A stretch of 64,000 bases of DNA from Dromiciops gliroides (Eukaryota > Chordata > Mammalia > Microbiotheria > Microbiotheriidae): positions 153,653,544 to 153,717,543 of the forward strand of contig NC_057861.1 in NCBI RefSeq assembly GCF_019393635.1, read 5' to 3'. Position 1 is the first letter of the stretch; the number at the start of each line of letters is the position of its first letter. Position numbers and translations under genes: made by a program. Under the pieces are notes generated by a model, which ran no database searches, had not been told where the DNA came from, and saw nothing but the letters and a program-made list of their open reading frames with translations. Below are positions 23,101-38,100 of this stretch, piece by piece.

Positions 23101-26100
23101 TATAATTACATATTATAGACAATGCAGGAAGGGTAAGAGAGAAAATGAGATGAGAGAAAGAAACTCAAATATTTAAAAACCAAATAGAATCCTGTAAGAC
23201 ACCTTCCTTCCTAGCTCCCACCCTGTGAAGGAAGGGGAAATAGAGGTCCTTGATCTTATATGAACTCCATCTTTTCTTCCAAATCATGATAAGCTATCTA
23301 ATTATGTTCAATATAGCATTACTTTGATGTTTCAATAGAGATGCTGAGGCTAAATCTGATGATAGTTAATGATCATTTAGGACTGGTATTTTAAAAAGTA
23401 AATTGAACAATAATCATCCTATCTGCATTAAAGGTGGGAAGGGCCAAGTAATTCAGACTAGAATTGAATCTTGTCATTCAAAAGTGGCAAAGTTCCTATC
23501 AAAGGAGAGGAGGCAGTGTGGCTCAATGGACAAAGCACCAGCTATGGAGTTGTTGCACTTTGGTTTGAATTTTACCTCTAAGGCTTACTACCTATATAAC
23601 CTTCAGACTTCAGTCATTTTTCAGTCATGTCCAACTCTTCATGACCCCATTTGGGGTTTTCTTGGGAAAGAATGGTTTGTCATTTCCTTCTCCACCTCAT
23701 TTTGTAGATGAGCAAATTGAGGCAACAGGGTTAAGTGGCTTGCCCAGGGTCACACAGCTAATGTCTGAAGCCAGATTTGAATTCATTAAGATGAGTATTC
23801 CTGACTCCAGTCCAGGCACTCTATCCACTGTGCCATCTAGCTGCTCCACAACACAACGTTGGGCAAGCCATTTAACCTCCATGAGCCTTAATTTTCTTAC
23901 CAATAAAACAAGAAAATGGAGCAGCTAGGTGGTGCAATGAATAAAGCACCAGCCCTGGATTCAGGAGGCCCTGAGTTCAAATCCGGCCTCAGACACTTGA
24001 CACTTACTAGCTGTGTGACCCTGGGCAAGTCACTTAACCCTCATTGCTCTGCCCAAAAGAACAAAAAAACAAGAAAATGAGACTAGATGGATTCCAAGGC
24101 TCTTTCCTCCTCTAGAACTATACCTTACTTCTTTACATAAATTGACAAGCATTTATTAAGCACTTAATAAATGCCAGGCTCTGTGCTAGGGCTTGGGGAT
24201 ATAAAGACAAAGCAGTCCCTCCCTTCAAGGTAATTACATTCTATTCATGGAGATAATATACACACAAAAAATAAGTACATGAAAAATAAATACAAGATCA
24301 TTTAAGGAGGAAGACACCAGCAGCTGAGGGGAGCAGGAAAGGCCTTGTGTAGAAGACAGCATTTGAGCTGAGCTTTGTAGGACTCTAGGAAATCTAAGGG
24401 GCAGAGGGTAGGAAGGAGTAAATAGGGGAGAACTAATACACTGCCTAAAAATGTAACCAGAGAGGAGACAACATGCATAAATGGTATAACCTAAACTTAA
24501 ATACTTTTTTCAAAGTTAGAAACATAGACAGATAAATTGGATAGACTCCCTCAAAGGCAGCTAGGAAACACTGAGGTTCTGAAAATGAATGCAAAACGTG
24601 CACACCAAACCTCTGTGATAATTTAACAAATACCACGACAGTCAAAAATGTTCTAAATATATTCTGACTAATAGCTCTTCTGCAGAGAAGGCCGATTAAA
24701 ATAATTAAAAATGAAGACTGAATGATTTAGCAGCAAAGTAATAGAAATTTCATCGTGGCATTGACATTAAAAAATAGAGATCTTTCCTAAGAGGGTGTCA
24801 AGTCTGTAAGCTTTTAACTTGTGCCATTGCGCAATATGTGAAAACCTAATGTTACTTCCTGACAAAAGGTTTATGATTTCCTCTTGATCCAGGTCAGTGC
24901 TTCTTCTTCTTCTTGTTTTTGTTGAGTCATTTTAGTTGTGTCCAACTCTTCATGACCCCATTTCAGGGTTTTCTTGGCAAAGATTGCCATTTCCTTGTCT
25001 AGCTCACTTTACAGATGAGGAAACTGAGGCAAACAGGGTTAAGTGACTTACCCAGTGTCACACAGTCTGAGGTCAGATTTGAACTCAGGAAGATGAGTCT
25101 TCCTGGTTCTAGACCTAATAATCTATCCACTGTGCCACCTCTACATATATACCAAGCTATAGCCATATACATGTATGTATGTATACATATATACACACAT
25201 CTATATTGTATATATGTGCATGTATATATACAAAGATATATAGGTGTAGATATATATGTAGAGCTGGAGGTAGAGGTGGAGAGAGACAGAGAGACAGAGA
25301 AAGATGTGTGCATAACTTGAAGATAGGCAACCTATGCTCAGCACATCCCATGTCAGACCTATGGAAGAATCTAGTACACAACTCCAGCATTACAACTTCC
25401 ATATTAAAGAATGGCCCACCATCTTTTTTTAATATATTTTTAAATTTTTAGTTTATGAAATAACACAAACATTCACATAACATAGTAGAATAAGATTGCA
25501 CAAGAAACTGAAAATCTATTATGTACAACTTGCTATTCCTTTCAATATATAATAGTTATTCTGTAAGGTTTTTTTCCTTTTTTTTCTTCCTTCTCTGCTA
25601 TCTTTTAATTTATTTAAATAAGGACATATTAAGTATCTACTATGTGCCAGGCACTATTCTAGGTTTGGGGTATGAAGGAAAAGTACTAAATAGATCCTTA
25701 CTTCAAGGAGCTTATATTCCATGAGATGAAACCATGTATATTTTTAAATTTTAATATGAATTATCTACAAAGTAATTTCTGGCAGAATTGAACTAGCAAC
25801 TGGATGCAGAGGCTTACTGTAAAAGGTGACTCTTGGACTGAGATTTGAAAGAAGCTAAGGACACCATGAGGTGGAGAGAAGAGAGTACATTCCAAGAAAG
25901 GGGGCAGCCTATTTTAAAGGTCCAGAGAGGGGAGAGGGAATGTCTTATAGAAATAACAATAGCAAGCAGGTAAATTTGGCTAGAACATAGAGTGTGTTAA
26001 AGAAACCAATGTGCAGTAAGCCTAAGAAGGTGAATTTGAAGCCAAGACTGTGAAGAACTTTTTCAAAAATGCCAAATATCAGAGTTTGTGTTTTATTTCA

Positions 26101-29100
26101 AAGGCAAAAGGAAGCCACTAGAATTTTTGAGCAGGTGAGTGATATTATGAAACCTAGACTTTGGGATATGATTTTTGGTAACTCTGTGGAAAAGCTATTT
26201 GAAGGTTGAGAGAATGGAGGCAGGAGGACCAATTGGGTAGCTAGATAACACAGTGGACAGAGTGCTGAGTCAGGAAGGCCTGAGTTCAAATCCAGCCTCA
26301 GATACTTACTAGTTGTGTGAATTTGAGCAAGTCACTTAACTTCTGTCTGCCTTAGTTTCCTCAACAATAAAATGGGAATAATAATGGCACCTACTTCCCA
26401 ATATTGTGAAGATAAAATAACATAATATTTGTAGAGCACTTAGCATAGTACCTGACACATAGTAGGTATTTAATAAATGCATATTCCCTACTCTTCCCCA
26501 TTGTTATAATAGTCCAACTGAGAATTGGCCTAATCTGGGATGGTAGTTATGTGAGTAGATATAAGGAAGTGTAGTTTTGTGAGTGGAGATAAGGAAAGAA
26601 GGTATATTGTGGAGGTGGTATCAATAAAACTTGGCAACTGTTTGGATGTGAGAGGGCAGAGAAAAGGAAGAGTCAAGGATTGCTGGAAAGATGATGGTGT
26701 CCTTGACAGAAGTGGGAAATTTAAGAAAAATAGAAGGAATTGTGGGAAACAAAAGGAAGGAAACATTTAAGTGCTTACTATGTGAAGAACATTGTGCTAA
26801 GCAATGAGAAAAAAAAATAAACGTCAAAAGAAAGGCATTCCTCCCCTCAAGTTGCTGACATTGTAATGGGGAAAGACAAAATATAAATGGGAGCTTAAAG
26901 GCAAGAAGATGGGAGAAATGTGGGATCCTATAATGGGGCATAGTTTTGAATTCTAGATGTGAATAATAGGGCCTGGAGGACCCAAGAGGGACTTACCGTA
27001 AAAGTGGCTTACTGTAAAAGGAAAGGGGGACAGGGTTTGTAGGGGGAGATTTCAGATTGAAAAGGCAACATACATGGTTTCAAGGAGAAGAGATCCCAGG
27101 TTCTGGAGAATTTCTAGGATGAGATAGTAGCAGAAGCATGGTTTAAAAATCCATAAGTAAGGAACAAGGCCAGGAAAAGAATGAAGCCTTGCTTGGACCC
27201 AGCAACAAAATGGAGGTCCCAGGAAAAACTCATCAATGGGGAAATGGGACATGTTTTCTTCTGATCAAGTTAGGTTTGAGATGCCCAAGCAATATCCAGG
27301 TACAGATCTCCAATAGGCAGTTGGAGATGCAGAAATGGAGTTCAAAAGAGAGACTGTGTAGAGGTGATAGTTGAATCCATATGAGCTGTTGAGATTACTC
27401 AGAGGGAAGAAGGTCTACGACAAAGCTCAGAGGTATACCCACGCATAGGGATATAGACAAAAATGATGGCCAAACAAAAGAGATTGAAGACTGGTCCAAA
27501 GAGGGTCCAAAGGGTGGGAGGAGAACAAGGAGAGAGTAATGTAGTAAGAGGAGAAGTAGAGGAATGGGGGACATTCATCATCATCAAATACCACAGAATC
27601 GAAAAGTATTAGCTCATCAGATTTGGCAACTAATATATTATTGGTAATATTGGAAAGAACAGTTCAAGTTGAGTGATGAAATCAGAAGTCAAATTGCAAG
27701 AGTCTGAGGAGTCATGAAGGACAATGAGCAACAAAAAAGTAGAACAGACTGTCTATGATATAATGGAAAAAGTACCCGATTTGGAATCAAAGGCACTGGG
27801 CACAGATTCTGGCTTTGCCACCTACTATCTGTATGGTCTTAAGCAAATCACTGAACCTCTCCAAGCCTCAGCCTAAATCTGCTAAATGACAGGGCTGGAT
27901 TAAATGACCTCTGAGATCCCTTTCAACTCAATATCCAAGGTTCCATAACTCAACAAGAGTTATGAAATTCTATGTTCTTTCCTTGGAAGCTCCAAAGTCA
28001 AGGCCTCTAGACATGATTTAAACAGAAGAGAGAAGAACCATCTGGCTCTACCCTTCAGTTAAGAGACCCAACTTCTTCCTTTACAGAAATACCCAGAGAA
28101 ACAAGTTGATTAAATGCTCAGGGACTTTTCATTAGGGAACTCAAAATAATTTCAACAATCCCCCCAACCCACCCAGGAGAGGTGAAATCTCTTCTGTATT
28201 TCAAAGATAAGAGAACTGAAGGCCCTAAGGAAGAAGGGACTGTCTGGACTCATTTTCTAAGATGGAGATAATCACATTAGTACAATCATAAAAGTCTATT
28301 AAATACAAATGACCCTTTTTATACATGTAGATAAGGGATAAGATGATGCTTATTACTAAAATAATCACAATGATTATTTATGAGATAACCTATCTAAAAT
28401 CCTTTCCAAACCTTCAAGTATTACATAAATGCTGGCTATTATCATCCTATTGCAATGCACTTAAAAGGCATTCAATGATTTTCTTGGGTCACCATGGTCA
28501 TTTCCTCTGTACTTTCTTTTTATTAAAATGTTCTTAGAATCATAGAATGTCAAATCTGGAAGAGGCCTTAGATGTAATTTAGTTCAACCAATATGACATT
28601 CAGTAAATGTGAGTTTTCTTTCTATTTTTTAGAAGATTTAATTTTAATGATTATATGGCAATACTAATTATCATAAGCTGCCTTACACATTTAACATACA
28701 CATTTCAATGAGCCCAAAAGACAAGAGACTTGGCAATTTTGTTTAAGGAATTAGAGGAGACAAACTTGGAGTCAAGAAGATCTGGTCAAATCCTACCTCT
28801 GACATTTAATTAATTGTATGACCATGTATGTGATCAAGCAAGTCACTTAACCTTGCTGGACCTACAAAATGGGGATATATAAAATCTGCCCTACTTGTTG
28901 TCATAAGACTCGAGATGATGTATGAACAATGCTTTAGAAACTCTAAAGTTGTACACAAATGTCACAATTATTGTGATTATTGTTAAGCAGTCCTTAGTGT
29001 TGTTATTGAATAAATGACATGTACAAAGAAACACATTTGTCCAATATCAAATTTACTATCTCCACTGGGAACAGATAATATCACAATTCTTTTCAATCCA

Positions 29101-32100
29101 GTTGAGTCAATCAAGCTACTTCAATGCCATTCATGAATGTATTAGTATGATTACATCAATGCATTTCTTCTTGCCCATCCTTTTACTGTCCAAGAGTCAT
29201 CCCTTATACCAAAGAATAAAAAGGAAGGGGGAAAAAGTTCATCAAAATTAACCAACACAAAAGTCTGCTAGTATCTGGAGTGTCCCATACTTATAGTCCC
29301 CCATCTCTCCAAAGAAGAAGAGGTATTTTCTCATATCTTTTGGAGGCAAAATGTGACCATGATAATTTCATAGCATTCCATTTCAGTTTTGTGGTTGTTC
29401 TTTACATTCACATTGTTGAAGTCATTATGTATGTTGTTTTCCTGGTTTTGCTTATTTCATTTAGTATCAATGAAAATGTCTTCCCATGTTTCTCTATACT
29501 GATTTACATGATTTCTTAGAGCTCAGTAATATTTCATTATATTCATGTAATACAAGCTGTTTAACCATTCTTTAACTGATGGGCATCTGCTTTGTTTCTA
29601 GTTTTTGACTAAGAGTTTTGCTATAAATATTGTGTTATATATTGGACTTTTCTTTTTATGCTGACATTCTTGGGGTATGTGCCTAGCATTGGGTTCTCTG
29701 TGTCAAAGAGTTTAGACATAATTTCAAATTGATTTCCATAGTTGTTGGACTAATTTACACCTTTACCAACTAGTGTATCTATCCTCCTATAATTCCGCCA
29801 ACATCAAATATTCTCATCCTCTGCCAGATTTCTCAGTTTGCCAGTCGTGATATGAAACCTCAGAGTTATTTGGATTTTCATTGATCTTATTGTTGGTTAT
29901 TGGGAGCAGTCTTTCCTATGGTTTTTAATAATAAGCAATTACAGGTCTTTTACCTGTTTGTTCATATCCTTTCAACATTTATCTATAGATAATTTGCCTA
30001 AATATCTTAGGTATCAGATCCTTATGAGAGATAATTGGTTCAAATTTTTTTCTCAGTCGACCTCCTTAACCCAGTTCCACTCATTTTCTTGCCATAACCC
30101 TTTCTAGTCATCTCCTTCTTGTCTAGAACAGTGATTTCCAAAGTGTGGACTGTAGCCCCTCAGGGGGCCATCGCTTGACCCCAAATAATATGTTATAAAA
30201 CAGTCAAACGGTAGAAAGATAGATCATATATCACCATTTCCCCCTTTATCGAATCATGGGTTTGTCTCCAATATAATGATATAACCCCACTTCAATACCC
30301 ATCCACTTTGCCTTCTCCTATTGCTGGCCTTCCATGGCTATATTGGGCTCAGGCTCCTTAAGACAGTCATATCCTAACTTGGCACCTGCAGTAACTGTGC
30401 AAGCAAATTTCCACCACCCATGCCCCACAGCATCCACATTCCATGTGCACCAGATCATTATAGTATCAGGTTCTTTGCTTAAGGAAATAGCCATTGAGCA
30501 ATCCCTCCCAAAAAGCATACATATACACACTCACATACATATACTCCATAAACATTTTGGGTTTTTGGTGGGAAAGAGTAACATAGAATGAACAGTCATG
30601 AATGTGTTGCATTATAATATCAGATTATATTATTTTCCCTAAATTCAACTCCTCTTCTAAATATCCCTGTTTCTGCAGAAGGTATCATCATGCTTACAGT
30701 AGTCCAGATTCTCACCTTCCTCCTTTAGCCTTGACTCCTCATTTAACTGAAGCTGTTCTCTTCAAAATGACTAAAGATCTATTAATTACCAGAACTGGGG
30801 CAGCTAGGTGGTGCAGTGGATAGAACACTGGCCCTGGACTCAGGAGGACCTGAGTTCAAAATCTGGCCTCAGACACTTGACACTTACTAGCTGTGTGACC
30901 CTGGGCAAGTCACTTAACCCTAATTGCCTCACCAAAAAAAAAGGAAAAGGAAAACAAATTACCAGAACTGATTGTCTTTTCTCCATCTTGATCCTACTTG
31001 ACCTCTCTGCAGCATTTTATATTGCTGACCAGCTAAATGATCTCTCCTCTCTGGATTGTCATGACACACTTTGTTCTCCTTTTACCTACCCAATCACCCC
31101 TTGTCAGTCTTCTTTGCTGGATAATCATCTACATCATGACATATAACTGTGGGTTCTCCAAAAATTCCCTTGGTTTTTTTTCATTATACTTTCTCACTTG
31201 ATGATTTAATCAGTCCTCATAGTTTTAATTATTATCCCTATAAAAATAACTCCCAAATCTATATATACATCCTCAATCTCTGTCCTGAGTTCTATCCAAC
31301 CTCACAAGCTGCCTATTAGACACTTCAACTAGATTGTCTCACAGGCAAATAAATTCAGCATGTCCAAAATAGGACCTTTGTCCCCAAACCAACTCCTTTC
31401 CTGAAATTCCTTACTCCTATTGAGAAATCAACATTCTTCAAGTCAACTGTGTTCTTAACTTTGGCATTATCCCAGATTCCTCACTTTCCTTCACCCCACA
31501 TATCCAGTCAGTTGATAAATCTTGTCATTTCACCTCTATAATATCTCTCTCTGATGTGTCCCTTTCTTCTTATGCAAACAGCCATCACCCTAGTTCAGGG
31601 CTTCACCTTTCACCTGAACTATTGCAATACCCTACTAATTGATCTCCCTTCTTGAAGTTTCTCTCCACTCCATTATACCCTTTCCTCATTTGCCAAAGTG
31701 ATTTTCCTAAAGCACAGGTCTGACCATGACCTCTCCCCTAAATGATAAACTCCATTTGCTCCTATTGATTCTACAATTAAATATTATTTCATATTTATTT
31801 CATACTTTTTCATTTTCATTTTTTTATAATGTACAAAATTATTAGTATAGGAGTATATGTACATTGTATATGTATATATACACAATGTTTACATAGTGTG
31901 TATCTATGTGTGTATATATATTGTGTATATATGTGTTTATATACACATACAGATACATATTGAAGCTTCATGCACACACAAAAAATTATTAAGAGCACAT
32001 GATCAAAAAGTTTTGACAACATTATTCTAGAGACTCAGGAAAATGGATCCCCCAATTCTCTCACCACACTTCCCTATAAAACAGAAGAAAATGTATTTGG

Positions 32101-35100
32101 AGAACTATAAAAAGAGTAATAGAGACATATTTTTTAAAGCGTACTTAGTAGAACATGATAACTTCCTTCAAATATTTGAGGAGGTATCATCTGGAAGAGG
32201 GAGTTGACATTTTCTGCAGCTCCAGAAGGCATAATCACTGCAGAGTTGATGACAAAGTATAGGAAGGCAGATCTAGGATTCATGTAAGGAATGATTTTCT
32301 AACAGTTTTATCTAAAAAGAACATGGAAAACCTTGTGAAAAAGTTATTTGTCTGTCCCTAGAAGGGCTTAAACAGAGAGTGGATGATGTCGTGAAAAATT
32401 TCTAAGTCTAACAAAGAAAAAGAAACAGCAAAGTCACCAAGTCATAGAAAATAGGTTTATTGAGAGAGTAATACTGTCTCACAATAAAGCCGGTCTCATG
32501 TCTAGGACCAAAAGACCCCAAGCAGTGCCAGGAGATGGTATTTATACCCAAATCAGGGCTCAAAAGTATTTATACATACTATTTTTAGACAGACCCCCTC
32601 CCAGAAACACCATTTATACTACACAATTCAAGTGATATATGTACAACAAATCCTCATTGAATATTGGAAACTGATCTTATGCAAAATTATGTAATCCAAC
32701 TAGTGGATCCACCATAGTGCAAAAGTATTAACTGCTTAATTCCCCTATAATTTCTTTTGATCACAGCCATTGGAAACTACTAACTTCCACTTGAAGATGG
32801 CTTTTCTCAAGTTCGGATTGGTCCAGAGTAACTATTTTTAGCATTTGACCTTTAAGCTGATTGGTGAATATCGAACCACAATGGATTAAGCTAATGGTTT
32901 CAATTATGTGTTTTCTGCATCAGTCTACCATATAGCATATACATAAACTCTACTAATGTGTCTTACTTATTCTATTATCATTTGCTTAAGCTACTACAAA
33001 ATACCACTAAAGAATACCTAAACATATTAAATCACAGTTTGTAGTCCTAAATACTAATTATTATCATAGTTAAATCACTTATCTCCAAGGGTTGGAGAAA
33101 ATCTCATTCACAATGACCACCTTTCAAGTTGGTTCAAACAGTTATCAAGCACCTACTATGTGCCAAGCACCAGGAATATAAAGATAAAAATGAAAACAGC
33201 CAGTTAGGGAGTTTGCACTCTATTGAAAGAAATGGTGCATGCATAATAAACTAAACGCAAAACAGATACAAAGTAAATAGCTAATAATTTTAGGAATGAG
33301 CCTTTAAAAATTGAGGGGATCAGGATGGGCCTTGGGTAGAAGGTGGCACTTGAAATGAGCCTTGAATAGACAGAGGTATTACAAGAGATAGACATGAGGA
33401 GGGAGAATGTTCCAGAGATAGGGGCTGGTTTGTGAAAGGCATTGAGACAAAATGTCTCATATGGAGAATAGTGGGTAGACCAGTAGAGCAGGAAGGTAGT
33501 GTGCCCAAATAGGCATAAGATTGACCAGGCTTATTCCTTAGGCCATGTATTGAATTATCTGAGATCTGGCTCTTTTAAGGATGAAAATCAGTTACAGCCT
33601 CTTTTCATTGGTAAGTCAAATTATGGTGTGAAATGGAGTAAGTTAATAGGTCCAGGATCTGTGATCTCAGCAGTGGGAGAACTCAGTTCACCACTTGAAA
33701 CCAGAGGACCACTATATCTTAATAGATATATCCTATGGAATTGTTCGAGGATCAGACTTGCCCAATGTCACTCAGCTAATAAATGTCACAGGTCTTTCTG
33801 ACTCTGAGTCTAGCACTCTATGCTGCCACTCTGAAACTGAAATGAGTTGTTTTATGTAAAATTAGAGTACTTTTATTTAATAAGCAAAAAGCTAATTTGG
33901 TCTTGTTAGTAACTACCTCACACTGCCAGTTTAAAATCAACAATTCAATATATCCAAGTTTAATTGGAGAAAATAAATATGAAAGATACCTGAGTCAAGT
34001 TCTGGGCCCATGAGTTTGCTATGATCAACAAATGTGTTTCTGCATTAAGTCACCACAAGTTATATTAATTAAAGAAATCATAAGAGCAAGGCCTATATTG
34101 ATGAAATACAGAAATCACAAATGATGAAAGTACTTTAAAAATTATACAGTGTGGGGCAGCTAGGTGGCACAGTGGATAGAGCGCTGGCCCGGGAGTCAGG
34201 AGGACCTAAGTTCAAATCTGGCCTCAGACACTTAACACTTACTAGCTGCGTAACTCTGGGCAAGTCACTTAACTCCAATTGCCTCCCCCCCAAAAAAAAG
34301 TATAAAGTGCTATGCAAACATGAGATCTTCTTTTAATTAAAGATCTTCCAATCAGTGCAGTTCTGAGCCTACCTCACATAGAGATCAGAAATTGTAATGG
34401 TAAATTCTATATCATCATTCCCAGAAATCTCAAACTCGAATATTGTATTCACCAGGCACATTTTTGGAATTATTTTCCAAAATGTTGGGGAAAAGTTCAA
34501 ACTGAATCGTTCCAAGTTGGTATTTAAGTAATTCAACAAGGACATAATAAATTTATGACTGTGTGAGTATTGAAATAATTACTTGTATAATTATTCATTA
34601 GAAAATGAGTCCTATGTGGTTTTATGTGAACATCTAATCAATACATAACATTTCCCTGTACTGAAAGAGCCTACCTCCTCCTCATTAAGGACCCTATTAT
34701 TCACCCATTCTCTCAATCAGTCCAACACCATCATACAAATACACACCTACACACACAAACACATAAAATTGTGCATTGCTTTCTCTGAATCACTGGCTTT
34801 CAGACAGAGCGACCTCTATTTTTGTTCTCTCTAGAAATTAAGGGGGCAGCTAGGTGGCACAGTGGATAGAGCACCAGCTCTGGAGTCAGGAGGACCTGAG
34901 TTCAAATCCGGCCTCATACACTTGACACTTACTAGCTGTGTGACCCTGGGCAAGTCAATTAACCCCAATTGCCTCACTAAAAAAAAGAAAGAAAGAAAAA
35001 GAAATTAAGTACTAAAGTGTTAATGCAGGCATAAAGGAAAATTATCCTAGGGAATCAATGGTGACAGTGTGGGGAATGAGTTAAGACAATAAAAGTTATT

Positions 35101-38100
35101 TAGCCCTTCCCATTAATTCTATGCTCAAACACTGAACCAAAGAAAGAATCCTTCCAATCTGAGAAACTCCTCAGTGATTTGGTAAGATAAATTACTGTCA
35201 GTCAGTCAGTCAACAATCATTTCTTAAGCATTTACTGTGATAATAGTAGCAAGCATTAATACAGCTCTTAAAATTTATAGTTTTGTTTTCTCATTTAACC
35301 CTCACAACAATCCTATGAAGTAAGTGCTATTTTCATCCCCATTTTACAGATGAGGAAAATGAAGCACAGAGATTTTAACCAACTTGCCCGTTAGCTAATG
35401 AGGGAGGATTTCAGAATAACCCACAGTATTTTTTTTAATTGGTGGGGCAATGAAGGTTGACTTGCCCAGACAGAGTCATACAGCTAGTGTCAAGAGTCTG
35501 AGGCTGGATTTGAACTCGGGTCCTCCTGAATCCAGGACCAGTGCTTTATCCACTATGCCATCTAGCTGCCCCCCATACACACACACACACACACACACAC
35601 AGAGTAAATTTTTGATGTACAATCTGAATCCAGGTCTTCCTGACTTCAAGTCAAGCATTCACTGTACTGAGTACTGGGAATACAAAGGAAGGCAAAAATA
35701 GCCTCCACATAGAAATAAGTAGGTACATATGGTATAAACACAGTAGAGAGTGAAGGCAATCTCCAAGGAGAAGGAACTTGTAGACTGGGGAGTGGGGACT
35801 AGGAAAGACCTTTCATAGCAGGTAGGATTTAAGCTGAGTCTTGAAGGAAATCAAAGGTAGAGGTGAGGAGAGAGAGTATTCAGAGTATTCCAGGCATGGA
35901 GGACACCCAGTACATGTGCAAGAAATAGCAAATAGACCGGTGTAGCTTGATCAAAGAGTGTGTGGAGGGGAGTAAATTGGAAAGACACTGGAAAATTAGG
36001 AAAGGCTTAAGTTGTAAAGAGCTTTAAATGCCTATTGAATCCTAGTGGGAATGTAGAGCCTCTAAAGTTTAAGTAGGAGAGTCAGTTGGTCAGACAAACA
36101 TTTTAGTAAAGTGCTTTTTGTCAGCTTAATGGACATAGTTTTAACTTCTTTAATTAATTAAATTTATATTAAAATTTAACACTGATCTTCAATGCTGAAC
36201 TTGCTTTGTAAATAGTTACATTTAATTTAATTCATAATAACATAAAGTATCATTATAATTTATTAGTCATTTCCTCTTAGGTCCCATTAGAATTCTTTGT
36301 CCATTCATTCTTATTCATTTCCTTATATATGGCTGTAATTAGTAAAGACTTCATTCCAGTGTGGGCTTGGTTTTGGTTTGTTTTTTGCTTCACATTATTT
36401 CAAAAAGGTCCCCCACATATTTCGCTGTATTCTTCACACTTGTCAGTCTTAACTGCATTATGTTTAATGCATCATAATGCTTTAGCCATGCCCTTAGTGG
36501 ACACTTTAGTTATTCTATCGTTTTTGTAATTATGTTCAATGCTGCTATGAAAATATTTGAACATGCCAGACCTTTTATGGTTTTTCTTTATAATATTTCC
36601 AGGGTATATTCCAACCATGGAACTGTTAGCCAAAGGGTATGACTGTTTTTTGTAACTTTTACTTCATACTGTCATATTACTCTACCAAAAGATTCTACAA
36701 TTTGACAATTCACACAGAAATGAATGAATATACCCATTTGTTGACAATACTGCCGGTACTGAATTTCATTCTTTTAATTATTTTTGCCAATTTAAAGCAG
36801 TTATATCTTGATTGATGTAATAAGCATGCCAAAAAAACCCTAGTCTTAGATACTTGGGTACTAAGATAGGTATTTGTACTCCCTTATCTGGCCTTGCTAT
36901 TTCTCCCACCTTCCCTTTGGAAGGAAAGTCTTCCCTGTTCCTTCAAGACCAATGCTGCATGTGCCATTTGGCCATCACATTAGTTCAGGCCCTCATTACT
37001 CCTCTCCTAGACTATTGCAATTTTTAAAAATAGGATCTCAACTTCTTCTCCTCACCAATCCATTATCCACACAGCTGTCATAATAATTTTCCTAAAATAA
37101 GGGTCCATTCATATTCCTCCCCAGGTCTAGAACCTCTCCTCTTGCCTCTATGGCAAAATGCAAACACCTCAGTTCTCATTTAAAGAACTTCATAGTATGA
37201 TGCCAATCTGCCTTCTTTATTTATTTCATATTATTCAACTTAATTCAATCTATTTTCTAGCCAAATTTGCACACTTACTAGCTGTTCTCCATATTCAGCA
37301 TTCCATCTCTTAGTCTTAGAGCTTTTTCTCTGTGACTGGAATGTCCTCCTTCATCACCTCCACCTCTTAGAGTTCTTAGCTTCATTCAAGAATCAGTTCA
37401 GGGGGGCAGCTAGGTGGCACAGTGGATAAGGCACCAGCCCTGGATTCAGGAGGACCTGAGTTCAAATCCAGCTTCAGACACTTGATACTTGCTAGCTGTG
37501 TGACCCTGGGCAAGTCACTTAACCCTCATTGCCCTAAAAAAAAAAAAAAGAAAGAATCAGTTCAGGTGCCATGTCCTCCAGGAAGCCTTTCCTGATCCCC
37601 CTGATTCATAGTGATCTTTCTTTCCCCAAATTATCTTATATTCATTTATATGTATGTGTATATATGTGTGTGTATGTGTAGTACCTCTCCAAATAGAAAG
37701 CAAACTCCTTAAGAGAAAGGATCAGGGGCGGCTAGGTGGCGCAGTGGATAAAGCACTGGCCCTGGATTCAGGAGTACCTGAGTTCAAATCTGGCCTCAGA
37801 CACTTGACACTTACTAGCTGTGTGACCCTGGGCAAGTCACTTAACCCCCATTGCCCCGCAAAAAAAAAAAAATAGAGAGAAAGGATCATTTTTCATTTTT
37901 CCTTTGTATCACTAGCTAGCATATAGCAGTTAAGATGCCTAATAGCACAATGCACATAGTAGCTGTTATATATATATATTTGTTGAATTCAATTCAATTC
38001 ACCATTGGCTCTGAAGGAATTTAAGAGTTTAGTAAAGGGATAAGACTAAATACAGATAACTAATAATATCCAATGTTTCTCATTCAGTCAGTAAACAAAG

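Larger units (their letters stand above)
36870..37975 (+). repeat. L2 LINE 3' region carrying two SINEs
   Basis: Sense L2 with TCCTAGACTATTGCAATTTT, GACTGGAATGTCCTCCTTCA, CAGGAAGCCTTTCCTGATCC and a 3' end near CACATAGTAGCTGTTAT. Split by SINEs at 37402-37551 and 37725-37875. Confidence 0.85.

Noticed and set aside
25015-25320. Open frames around 25.0-25.45 kb on both strands
   Set aside because: They read through an antisense Mar-1 and a TATG simple repeat.
30120-30330. Possible further hAT element starting CAGTGATTTCCAAAGTGTGG
   Set aside because: Only the left end resembles a hAT terminus. I could not find a matching right end or duplication.
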